DNA of 64,000 nt from a virus. Within the stretch, counting starts at the first letter, position 1, and each line of letters opens with the position of its first letter. The DNA lies in the IMG/VR virus record IMGVR_UViG_3300031920_000341, positions 80,267 to 144,266 of that record; one strand, 5' to 3'. The notes beneath the pieces are model-generated. The model searched no databases. It was not told the origin of the DNA and was given only the letters and a program-made list of their open reading frames with translations. The position numbers and the translations under genes are program-made. Of this stretch, positions 1 through 8,077 are shown in pieces.

Positions 1-705
1 ATTTGTTAATACTATACGTAAATCTTTAGTATCAACATAACCATCTGCGCTAAATATACCATCAATAAAACCTTTAATATATTCATCACCTGAATTAAAT
101 ACTGAATTAGGTAAAATACTTTTATTATCTACACCAAGTGATTTTAAATATGTATCAAATTCTATACTTCTAACTTGAATACTTTTACATTTATCAAAAT
201 CAGTATTTTTCTTTAATTTTAAATAAGACTCATTGGTTTTATATGAATTTATTAATGGTAAAAGTTTTTCTCCAATATAATATTCATGTTGGGAAAATAT
301 AAATGTATATTGATTTATGTTACCAACATTAGATATACACCCATCCCCATATAACCATCCTAACATAAATCCATCTTCTTTATTTCTAATTATATTAGGT
401 TCAAAATCTATTTTATTAAAATGTTTATTAAATGCAAATATATTTGTTTCTTTAAGATTTTTTGTTTCTATTTTACCAAATCCACCTCCTATTAATTCAA
501 CTGGCCACTTATGTTCTTCAGTACTATAATATTCAATACCTGTTGATAATGTAATTTTATATAATTGTTTATTTTTACCACTTAATTTACATATAGCATC
601 TTTCCATTCATTATTAATTGTTTTAACTTTAAATTTTTCACCTTCTAATTGATCAATATCAAATATACCAGTTTTGGTTAAAACCTTTGTTCCTTTACGT
701 AATGA
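1..705 (-). mobile_element. Intein with LAGLIDADG homing endonuclease, inserted in the RNR at ATNP/C
   Basis: Ser324 begins a splicing block A (SLRKGTKVLTKTG). Block B follows at about +86 (GIEYYSTEEHKWPV, with the TxxH motif). Two LAGLIDADG-type helices are visible: LGWLYGDGCIS around intein residue 140 and IKGFIDGIFSADGYVD around residue 212. The acidic residues of both helices (D in YGDG, D in SADG) are present, so the endonuclease may be active. 235 intein residues are visible; the C-terminal splice blocks (the HN/C junction) lie off the left edge. Insertion exactly before the conserved CGE of class II reductases means only precise splicing restores the enzyme, with Cys as the predicted +1 extein residue. 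Confidence 0.9.
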
Positions 706-1674
706 TGGATTTGTTGCACTAATATACTCCTCCCAATATAAATTATTGAGTTTATTAATAGTATCTACAAATAATACACCTGGTTCATTCCTTTTGTATG
801 TAGATTCCATAATAAGATCCCATAATTCATTAGCATCTTTAAATGTTTTGTATACTTTAGTTGGTAATCCTTCCTCTTTCCATGTTTTAATATTCCCATC
901 CCAAATTTCTTTATATACATCCTTAACAGTCTTTGCTTCATTATTAGGATCAAATTTGGAAGATACTTCTTGTGGAAGATATTCCATTTCTATATCAGGA
1001 AACTCTAAATCCCAGGGTAAGTGATTCTTTACAGCATGCATGAATTCATCTGTAATCAAAACCGACATATTAAATTTTGTAAGTCGACCTGGTGTCTGTT
1101 TTGATGTAATAAATTCTTCTACGTCTGGATGCCAACATGACATTGTTACCATTTGTGCACCCTTACGTATTTTTTTCTTTGCATTTTTGTTTTTACTTAC
1201 CTTACCGCTTCCTTCGGTAATGGTTGCAGATTGAGTATCCCACATATTAAGCATTGTAACTGCACCTGGTGTCTCATTTCCTATTCCTGCTACATACGTA
1301 CCTCTTGGTCTCATAACATCAGCACAAAAGCCGTAACCACCTTCAGATTTAAGTATAAGTGCTTGTCTTCTGAGCGCGGCAAGTATTCCTTCCATAGAAT
1401 CTTTATCTTCGCCCATAAACCCATCAACAAAACAATTAATCATTGTTGTGCCATTAATAGAAATCCCAGCATTGGATAGAATCCTTCCGCCAGGTATGAA
1501 TTTTAAAGTAGATGTTAAATCATAAAATTTTTGATACCAATGCTGTTGTTGTAATTCAATACTTGATATTTTTTCTGATATGCGTTCAAACATCCCTTCT
1601 ATTGATTCATTATTTGATCTATAGGTTGAATCGAATACCTCTATACTAAAATCGTTGTTTAAAATATTGGACAT
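1..1674 (-). CDS. nrdJ: Adenosylcobalamin-type (class II) ribonucleotide reductase, large subunit, interrupted by an intein; C-terminus outside window
   Basis: Reduces ribonucleotides to deoxyribonucleotides, supplying DNA precursors for replication. The frame opens at ATG 1672-1674 and stays open to the left edge (558 codons visible). Extein residues 1-323 carry class II signatures: PGGRILSNAG near residue 64, the redox-cysteine motif NCFVDGF near 85, SEGGYGFCADVMRPRG near 110, a region reading SKQTPGRLTKFNMSV, and PGVLFVDTINKLNNLYWEEY followed by ISATNP. In the family the next residues are CGE; here the sequence instead runs into an intein at Ser324. The gene follows a strong terminator, so it should have its own promoter, which I could not identify. 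Class II is favoured over class I because of the ISATNP motif and PGGR loop; the rest of the active site lies outside the window. Confidence 0.85.
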   Translation of the reverse strand, partial: MSNILNNDFSIEVFDSTYRSNNESIEGMFERISEKISSIELQQQHWYQKFYDLTSTLKFIPGGRILSNAGISINGTTMINCFVDGFMGEDKDSMEGILAALRRQALILKSEGGYGFCADVMRPRGTYVAGIGNETPGAVTMLNMWDTQSATITEGSGKVSKNKNAKKKIRKGAQMVTMSCWHPDVEEFITSKQTPGRLTKFNMSVLITDEFMHAVKNHLPWDLEFPDIEMEYLPQEVSSKFDPNNEAKTVKDVYKEIWDGNIKTWKEEGLPTKVYKTFKDANELWDLIMESTYKRNEPGVLFVDTINKLNNLYWEEYISATNPSLRKGTKVLTKTGIFDIDQLEGEKFKVKTINNEWKDAICKLSGKNKQLYKITLSTGIEYYSTEEHKWPVELIGGGFGKIETKNLKETNIFAFNKHFNKIDFEPNIIRNKEDGFMLGWLYGDGCISNVGNINQYTFIFSQHEYYIGEKLLPLINSYKTNESYLKLKKNTDFDKCKSIQVRSIEFDTYLKSLGVDNKSILPNSVFNSGDEYIKGFIDGIFSADGYVDTKDLRIVLTN

Positions 1675-1702
1675 TATTGAATAAGATTATTATTTTGACA
1701 TG

Positions 1703-1734
1703 AAAATGGCAATGTTGTATAACACTGCCATTTT
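1703..1734 (-). terminator. Strong hairpin terminator between the S1-domain gene and the RNR gene
   Basis: Read on the minus strand, AAAATGGCAGTGTT and AACATTGCCATTTT form a 14-bp stem (with G-T wobble) closed by a 4-nt loop, ending in a T run. It lies 46 nt downstream of the S1-domain stop codon and 29 nt before the RNR start. The stem is flanked by T/A runs on both sides, so it could work in either direction. Confidence 0.75.
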
Positions 1735-1780
1735 AAAACATATTTTATTAAGTATTCATAGGTAAATTTATATATCTCTA

Positions 1781-2956
1781 TTAACAGAAATCAAAATTTA
1801 AAATTTTATTAATTACATCAACTTCATTTACCTTTATATTGTTATACTTATAAACTTTTCTTCGTATTGCTTTAAATGGTATTCTTATTTTTACTTCAAC
1901 ACCAGAACTTGGAAGAGTGATAAAGAAATCTTTATTATCATTCATTCTAAAGTTAATTATCTCACCTTCAACCTCATTTTTAAGATCTTGCCATTCTAAC
2001 ATATCTGGATTTATATTATCTTCATCCATTGTAAGAATAACCCGATAACTTCCATTTTTATTTATTGTATCTTTAATATAGAAGTCAATTGAATCACCAG
2101 CACCGAAATGTTGTTCTATTGCTGAATAATCATTAAATTCTGTTTTATGAATTAATCCAGTGAAGAAACCATTGCCAAATTCTACAAATAAACCGAATTT
2201 AGTAGGTTTGTCTGTTAAATGACCGGTATACTTAGTACCAAATTTCAATTCCTTGATTTTGGTTGGCATTGCATGTTTAACATATTTCTTAAATGAAACA
2301 ATATAGAAATTGCTAACATTATCGTAATTATCAATCATTACAGTAACTGTTTTATTAATATAAGTATTGAAATCTTTAATTATATTAGCAGCAGCTTGTC
2401 CGCCAGGTAAGAAACATTCAACACTTTCTTTATATAGCGCTTTATATCCACCTTTGATAAGTTCAACAATACGAACGTCAAATGCAGTATCGTTTTTATA
2501 TGCAATATCAAGTTCATTTTTATAGATAATAGAATTATATGCAATATTTGAACCAAAGAACATACCAGAATGTTCTCTTGTTATAATTATACCAATTCTT
2601 GGATTTTCTTTGATTTCATCAAATGATGGTATACACTCATTTACTGCAACATAAATTTGGGTTTTAGAATTAACCTCTTCGGTAGTATACAACATAGTCT
2701 CAGGACTAAATGATTTGATTATAACCTGATATGGTTCACCAACCATTAAATCTTTTGGCATTACTTTAAAGTCACCAATGAATTTACTTAATCTGTTGTA
2801 TTGTTCTTGTGCATATGGTTCTTTGCATAAAACCCTTACTCGGTTTTTCTTATCTGCTTCGGTAAGAATGATTCTCTCATTATATTTTCCGGTTGGAATA
2901 TCAAAAATTGCAATATCTTCTGGTTTATCGCTTCCATAAATAACTTTACTTTCCAT
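1781..2956 (-). CDS. Phage-encoded S1-domain (ribosomal protein bS1-like) RNA-binding protein
   Basis: 391 aa. Two adjacent S1-like OB-fold repeats are recognisable. One at about 155-230 has VELIKGGYKALYK followed by VECFLPGGQA, matching the bS1 pattern of a G-rich strand and 'FLPaSQ'. A second at about 236-312 has FGTKYTGHLTD, then FGLFVEFGNGFFTGLIH. The N-terminal 150 and C-terminal 70 residues are not recognised. S1 repeats bind single-stranded RNA; in ribosomal protein bS1 they recruit mRNA to the 30S subunit. A role in favouring phage mRNA, whose leaders show no Shine-Dalgarno sequence, is inference. Other S1-type roles (RNA stability, RNA polymerase association) are possible. Monocistronic: a terminator follows, and the gene is divergent from 3033-3584. 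Confidence 0.7.
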   Translation of the reverse strand: MESKVIYGSDKPEDIAIFDIPTGKYNERIILTEADKKNRVRVLCKEPYAQEQYNRLSKFIGDFKVMPKDLMVGEPYQVIIKSFSPETMLYTTEEVNSKTQIYVAVNECIPSFDEIKENPRIGIIITREHSGMFFGSNIAYNSIIYKNELDIAYKNDTAFDVRIVELIKGGYKALYKESVECFLPGGQAAANIIKDFNTYINKTVTVMIDNYDNVSNFYIVSFKKYVKHAMPTKIKELKFGTKYTGHLTDKPTKFGLFVEFGNGFFTGLIHKTEFNDYSAIEQHFGAGDSIDFYIKDTINKNGSYRVILTMDEDNINPDMLEWQDLKNEVEGEIINFRMNDNKDFFITLPSSGVEVKIRIPFKAIRRKVYKYNNIKVNEVDVINKILNFDFC

Positions 2957-3032
2957 ATTAATTTTTATTAGTGAGTAAATATAATTATTATATGATTGAG
3001 AATATGAAAGTTTTATTAAAATAAATAATATT

Positions 3033-3584
3033 ATGATAACACAAATTGCTAAAGATGCTTGTATTATTTTATGGGGCCAGACTTTATATTTAGATTATGA
3101 ATATCTTGAGATAGGAAATGATAATAGTAACCATCCTGATTTATTAGATGGATTTAAAGATGTAGTTGATGCATTTAATAATAAAGATGATAAAGAACTT
3201 GAAGAATTAGTTGATTGGTTTCAAGATGGAGCATCATATGGTGGCGTAAAATTACTTACTAAGAATACCTATGACATAATTATGGAAAGTAATCAAACTA
3301 TATTAATAGATGATTTACGTGTATTTAGAACTGGTGACTTTTATAATATACAAAAAGGATATTGGTTAAGTTTCTCAATGGAAGCTGAAAGATATGGAAG
3401 ACCAGACGATAAAGAACATACATTTATTATCGAAAAGGGTAAACCTATAATATATACAAGAGGACTTGCAGATCATGATGAAGTTATAATTAAATCAGAT
3501 ATTATAGTTGATATAATGAATAATGATACTTATATTAAAGAATGTAATGTTATGGTAAAAAGTTTTCCTGAAATCCGCCTTTAG
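3033..3584 (+). CDS. Conserved-looking hypothetical protein, 183 aa
   Basis: Not recognised. An acidic, soluble alpha/beta protein with no signal peptide or membrane segment. Residues 30-70 are rich in Asp/Glu (NKDDKELEELVDWFQDG) and likely helical, followed by short beta-strands. It is the only plus-strand gene in the first 21 kb, divergent from the S1-domain gene (76-nt intergenic gap) and overlapping the 3' end of the 1157-aa gene by 35 nt in convergent orientation. It ends in TAG, one of only two TAG stops I find in the window. The A/T-rich leader includes AAATAAATAATATT immediately before ATG. Codon use resembles its neighbours, which supports it being real. Confidence 0.65.
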   Translation: MITQIAKDACIILWGQTLYLDYEYLEIGNDNSNHPDLLDGFKDVVDAFNNKDDKELEELVDWFQDGASYGGVKLLTKNTYDIIMESNQTILIDDLRVFRTGDFYNIQKGYWLSFSMEAERYGRPDDKEHTFIIEKGKPIIYTRGLADHDEVIIKSDIIVDIMNNDTYIKECNVMVKSFPEIRL

Positions 3585-6500
3585 TTTTTCCAGTATGACA
3601 AAAGTCATCAAGGAATACTGTAAATAAAATATTATCAAGAGTTAACCTTTCCCATGGTGGTATATCATCACATCGTAAAACCGGGTGTAAATTTCTTATT
3701 ATTTCACTATTGCCAAATGCTGCCAATGCACCAATCACAGGCCAAGGTATTAATTCTAGGTTTTTTAAGAGCATCATTGCTATTGATACCAAATCTGGAC
3801 TACTTAATGGAATATGTTTTCCTAAATCCATATCTTCACCTTGCATTTCTTGAAATTTTGACCACACTGACATAGGATCCATTACAATATCAAGTTGATT
3901 AATTTCGAAACCACGAAATGATGGAATTGACATAAATCCTTGAACAATAGTTAAAATTGGATCAATAATTGGATCAATTTGGGTTCCTATGACGTAATTA
4001 AGTAGCATTTTCATATCTATACTAGTGATTCCAAATAAAAACTCTCTGGAGTCGCCATATGAGCCCGAGGGTAGTATATTGACAAATCTTTCAAGTGTCT
4101 TATCTACAATATTTGTAATTCCGGCCATATACTCATTTAAATTAATATCAATGTGATCTGGTAGTCCAGTCGGCAAAGTAAGTTTAGGTATCATCGTTGC
4201 AATAAGACTAAGTGCAATGCTTTTGAATAGTAAAGTAAAATTAACATCAAAATCAGCAGGTGGCATTGGTATTGGTGGAATAAATTTTGATATCATATTC
4301 AACGCTGCTGAAAATAATTGATTTGGTTCTAATTTAGAAAATCCAAGCATTTGAATTAAGTCGGCTTGTGTAAGATTCTCTAACATGGCTGATGTTACAG
4401 ATGCCATATGTGCTTTAATAACAAGTGCAGGCAAATCAGTTGAATTCGGTACTACAATTGCTTCTTGACATATAAACATATCAAGTTTAAATGAAGCTAT
4501 AAATGCGGCAATACTTGCAATAAAAGTACCTTGTGTTAAAACATCGGTTAATATACCAAAGAATTTAGCAGCAAATGCTTTGAATTTTTCATGTCCCTCA
4601 TTAGTAGTTAAATCAAGTACAGGCATATTATTGGCCATATCATTTAATTCTGGATCTTCATATAAATCAATTGCCTTTAATTTCATTGTTTCCCTTAAAT
4701 CTAATACATCTAAAGCAGGAAGTTTAAATTTTTCAGATGAAAATTGAGTCATAATATCAAGTACTTTAGAAAAATCATCTTTTGGTTTAGTTTTACCATT
4801 ATCTTTTGGTATTCTAATATTAGGTAATGTAACATTACCTAAAAATGCAACAATATCATCTTTAACAGCTCTTGATACTTCACCAAGATCAACATTTCCA
4901 TCATCTCCAACTTGTGTTTTTAATTCATTTACTGAATTTAACTCTGGAGTTCCCCATCCATCAATCTTTTGTAATATGTCATTTATTATCTCAGATTTAT
5001 AATCTTCAATTGATTCTGGAGCTGATAATTCAGCACCTGCTATTTGCATATCAATATCAGCACTAAGTGCTAATGGTTTCAGTAAATTAGATGTTACTCC
5101 ACCAAATTTTGCCGAACAGCCAACTTCACTAGAAGGACCTCTTAATGTAAGTATAAATTTCTTTGAACCTTGATTACCGATATAAAATAACATTGGAGAA
5201 GGAAATATCCCACATACATTTAGAAATAATACCGCTGTACCAAATGGAGAACTTAATACAAATAACGGAAGCCATATCATTGGTAATGGAATCTTAACTA
5301 AACCAGCAGGTGTTGGAATCATTAAACCAACAGGCCAATATCTCATACCTATTCCAGGTGCAGTAGGTAATGGATCAGGAAATGGCAATAACCCATATAA
5401 TGTAGCCAATTCTGCAAATTTATTCCAATAACAATTTTTATTGGGTCCTGGTTTAGTTGGATCTTGTAGATTTGTAATTGTACCGGTATCTTCATCAAAC
5501 TTACCAAATGAATCTGTTAAATTTCCACCATTATCATCGGGTGGTGTTTGATTACCTGGTATAAATTCTACACACTCAACATCATTTTGTAATTTTTCAG
5601 TAACGCTATCTTGACTTAATTGTTCTTTTAATTCATTTTCAAGTTCTGTTAATCTTTGAATTTCTGCATTTAAATTATTATACATTATAACAGCCTCTTC
5701 TGAACGACTTATCATATCTTCCATTTGAAAATTATTAACAAGTGCCTTTGAAACATAATAACGTGCTTCTTTTTCTGCAAGTGCAACATAACGTAAAGAA
5801 ATATCATCAAGCATTGATTGTACAGTATTATCTCTTAACCATTGAATTTTAGCTTCAAGCTTATCTGGAAAATTTGAAAAGAATTCATCGAATATTACTT
5901 TATTATGGATATAATATGTTTGGTCATTATAAACAAACTTAGCCATATCAGATGGATTAATTTCATATCTAGGGCCACTTCCAAAATATGGATCAATTTG
6001 AGATGGACTTGTAGCAAGTCCACGTTCTTCAAGTGTGAATAAATTTTGTATCGGATCAGATAATAAATCATAATATTGAGAATATAAAGTACCGGTTAAT
6101 TCTACTTCTTGTTCTATTGGTTGAAAGTAAAATTCAGCAGATTCGGACGGGATAATAAAGCTTTTGTCGATTATCTCATCATTCTCTATTATATCTTCAG
6201 CATTTTTAATAAGAATAGTCGTACTAAATATGTTTACTTCATTTAACGTATTAAAAACGTTATTAAAGAAATCATTGAATGTAGTTTGTAATGCCGATGA
6301 ATATTCATTGGAATATGTGCTTAATTCTATTGCATAATCTGCAATCGATTGTGATAATACACTAATGCTTGTATTAAGAAGTAAATCTACATCAATTGTT
6401 TCTAAATGATATACTAGGTTTTTTAAATCATCAACATAATTTGTTATGATTATTACCATCTCGTTATTTAATGATGATAAATCCTGATTTAATTGATTGT

Positions 6501-7023
6501 ATGTATTTTGATCAGATTGAGATGGATTAGTTAAATCATTATAATATTCAAGGAATGTATCAAGCTGGGTTTGCTTTGAATCTATTTCAACTTGTTTATC
6601 ATTTCGTTTATTATAATGTTCCGTAAATATTTGTATTAATTCGCTATATTTATCGAATCTCCTTTTATGATACATGAAAGCAGGTGCTGAATTATCTTTT
6701 AATTCAATAAGACGCCATTTTGCTATTCTTACATTAGTATATCTTTCTCTTATTTCATCAATTTCTTTAATTACATCATCTGTCTGATCTTTACATCTAG
6801 TAATCTTGTCTATGAATGCCTGTTGTTTTTCTCTCTCTTCATTTATTTGAGCGTTTTCACTTTCATTAAATCCATTAAATACATCTGGAGCACCAGCTAG
6901 GCCTTCAAATATATCTGGACTAAAATATACAGGTTTACCATCAATTTCAATTTTACAAGAATCAACTTCATTGTTATCAATAGTAATTATTTGATTTTTA
7001 TCAATATTACATAATTCAGCCAA
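3550..7023 (-). CDS. Large virion-type protein with coiled coils and a hydrophobic proline-rich core, 1157 aa; TTG start
   Basis: Function not recognised; size and position in a run of structural genes suggest a virion component. Residues about 50-215 are charged and helical (coiled-coil-like), as are about 430-480. Residues about 545-615 form a striking hydrophobic Pro/Leu-rich stretch (LLPFPDPLPTAPGIG, then PMIWLPLFVLSSPFG), unusual for a soluble protein. More Pro/Ile-rich amphipathic segments follow to the C-terminus. The start appears to be TTG at 7021-7023: an in-frame TAA lies 16 nt upstream, there is no ATG between, and the next in-frame Met is more than 100 codons in. A GATAAATA late-promoter-like box lies 20-27 nt upstream. 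The 3' end overlaps the convergent 3033-3584 gene. Confidence 0.75.
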   Translation of the reverse strand: MAELCNIDKNQIITIDNNEVDSCKIEIDGKPVYFSPDIFEGLAGAPDVFNGFNESENAQINEEREKQQAFIDKITRCKDQTDDVIKEIDEIRERYTNVRIAKWRLIELKDNSAPAFMYHKRRFDKYSELIQIFTEHYNKRNDKQVEIDSKQTQLDTFLEYYNDLTNPSQSDQNTYNQLNQDLSSLNNEMVIIITNYVDDLKNLVYHLETIDVDLLLNTSISVLSQSIADYAIELSTYSNEYSSALQTTFNDFFNNVFNTLNEVNIFSTTILIKNAEDIIENDEIIDKSFIIPSESAEFYFQPIEQEVELTGTLYSQYYDLLSDPIQNLFTLEERGLATSPSQIDPYFGSGPRYEINPSDMAKFVYNDQTYYIHNKVIFDEFFSNFPDKLEAKIQWLRDNTVQSMLDDISLRYVALAEKEARYYVSKALVNNFQMEDMISRSEEAVIMYNNLNAEIQRLTELENELKEQLSQDSVTEKLQNDVECVEFIPGNQTPPDDNGGNLTDSFGKFDEDTGTITNLQDPTKPGPNKNCYWNKFAELATLYGLLPFPDPLPTAPGIGMRYWPVGLMIPTPAGLVKIPLPMIWLPLFVLSSPFGTAVLFLNVCGIFPSPMLFYIGNQGSKKFILTLRGPSSEVGCSAKFGGVTSNLLKPLALSADIDMQIAGAELSAPESIEDYKSEIINDILQKIDGWGTPELNSVNELKTQVGDDGNVDLGEVSRAVKDDIVAFLGNVTLPNIRIPKDNGKTKPKDDFSKVLDIMTQFSSEKFKLPALDVLDLRETMKLKAIDLYEDPELNDMANNMPVLDLTTNEGHEKFKAFAAKFFGILTDVLTQGTFIASIAAFIASFKLDMFICQEAIVVPNSTDLPALVIKAHMASVTSAMLENLTQADLIQMLGFSKLEPNQLFSAALNMISKFIPPIPMPPADFDVNFTLLFKSIALSLIATMIPKLTLPTGLPDHIDINLNEYMAGITNIVDKTLERFVNILPSGSYGDSREFLFGITSIDMKMLLNYVIGTQIDPIIDPILTIVQGFMSIPSFRGFEINQLDIVMDPMSVWSKFQEMQGEDMDLGKHIPLSSPDLVSIAMMLLKNLELIPWPVIGALAAFGNSEIIRNLHPVLRCDDIPPWERLTLDNILFTVFLDDFCHTGKTKGGFQENFLP

Positions 7024-7042
7024 TAAGATTAGATATTTTTAT

Positions 7043-7050
7043 TATTTATC
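7043..7050 (-). promoter_or_regulatory. Late-promoter-like box GATAAATA upstream of the 1157-aa gene
   Basis: On the minus strand GATAAATAATAAAAAT precedes the TTG start by 20-27 nt. It matches the T4 late -10 box (TATAAATA) at 7 of 8 positions, and the extended form AAATAATAAAAA is shared with the sites at 40366 and 11402. Confidence 0.5.
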
Positions 7051-7065
7051 TAGGTTAGTTGGAAG

Positions 7066-7668
7066 TTAAGACTTTCTCATGAATTCAGATAATGATACAA
7101 ATCCTTTACTACCATCAACAGGTTTAGCAATTTGTGTTTTTTCTGTATTTCTAATAGATTTACTAGACGTTTCTTTCATGATAGTCTTTTGTTCTTTAAC
7201 AGGAGCTGGTTTTTTAACCTCTTTCTTAGGTTTATCTTTCTTAACCTCTTTCTTTTTTACTTTAACAGGTTCTGGTTTCTTTTCTTCTTTAATTGGTACT
7301 TGTTTCACTTCAGGTGCTATTGGCGAAACATTAATACTAGGAATAACTTGTTTTAACGCTTGTCCGAACATTTCATTTACTTTAATGGATTTTTTAGTTC
7401 TAACACTAAATTCATCTTCCCATACATTGTAATATGAATCTTCGGCTACTAATTCAAATCTAAGTTTGCCTGCATTTTCATTTTCATATATTTTTAGCTG
7501 AGGTATATCAAAAGTACACACATCATTTTCTATTTCACCAAAAATAATATAGTTAATATTTTCATTTGCGATAAATACAAGTCTAGGTTGAATGCTATTA
7601 ACATCTATACCTTCTGCATTTATTTTAAACTTTAAGCTATCGTTAGTTTCATTATTATAAAATTCCAT
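7066..7668 (-). CDS. Hypothetical phage protein with beta-rich N-domain and Lys/Pro/Glu-rich linker, 200 aa
   Basis: Residues 1-95 form a compact beta-rich domain (LKFKINAEGIDVN, then IPQLKIYENENAGKLRF). Residues about 118-165 are a low-complexity Lys/Pro/Glu/Val linker (repeats such as KKKEVKKDKPKKEVKKPAP), followed by a short C-terminal tail ending LSEFMRKS. The layout of folded domain, charged flexible linker and short terminal motif is common in scaffold or core-associated phage proteins, but I cannot assign a role. It lies directly upstream of the 1157-aa gene with a 42-nt gap containing the putative late promoter of that gene. Confidence 0.65.
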   Translation of the reverse strand: MEFYNNETNDSLKFKINAEGIDVNSIQPRLVFIANENINYIIFGEIENDVCTFDIPQLKIYENENAGKLRFELVAEDSYYNVWEDEFSVRTKKSIKVNEMFGQALKQVIPSINVSPIAPEVKQVPIKEEKKPEPVKVKKKEVKKDKPKKEVKKPAPVKEQKTIMKETSSKSIRNTEKTQIAKPVDGSKGFVSLSEFMRKS

Positions 7669-7708
7669 TCTAATGGTCCCATTTTAATTATATATTTCCA
7701 TCAATGAT

Positions 7709-8077
7709 TTACGTTTTATCGCTATCTTTTAACAACTCTACTGTTACGCCTTTGTTTGACATAAGTTCAAGTTCGAAATCTTCAAAATTGATACCATATT
7801 TTCTTAATAATTCAGCAGTTATACTTTTCTTTAATTGTTTGACAGTAATTTTCTTCTTTTTCTTTCTATAATCAGTACGCCAATCAACCATGACTTTTAT
7901 AGCATCAATATGTTGTACGCCAACACCATAGATATCATCTATAAATTCACCATAACCACCGCCGCCTTTTATAACTTTAGTTGGTGTGATTATTTCATAC
8001 CTTACTACTAAATACTTTAACATCGGCAAAGAATTAATAATACCCTTTGTCAAGTAGTTCCATGCTATATTTGCCAT
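7709..8077 (-). CDS. Hypothetical protein, 122 aa, translationally coupled to the 1033-aa gene
   Basis: Not recognised. It contains a Gly-rich turn (VIKGGGGYGEF) near residue 38, a basic patch (DYRKKKKKITVKQLKK) near 70-85 and an acidic C-terminus. Its start codon overlaps the stop codon of the upstream 1033-aa gene (shared base 8077), so the two are probably co-translated. That suggests a small partner or accessory of the larger virion-type protein. No signal peptide or membrane segment. Confidence 0.65.
   Translation of the reverse strand: MANIAWNYLTKGIINSLPMLKYLVVRYEIITPTKVIKGGGGYGEFIDDIYGVGVQHIDAIKVMVDWRTDYRKKKKKITVKQLKKSITAELLRKYGINFEDFELELMSNKGVTVELLKDSDKT

Noticed and set aside
317-1479. 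Several plus-strand and short minus-strand open frames in the first 1.5 kb
   Set aside because: They lie opposite or out of frame with the RNR-intein frame, which has clear family motifs throughout.
7079-7432. 117-aa plus-strand frame opposite the 200-aa gene
   Set aside because: Hydrophobic Phe/Leu-rich antisense of the Lys/Pro/Glu linker; no independent support.
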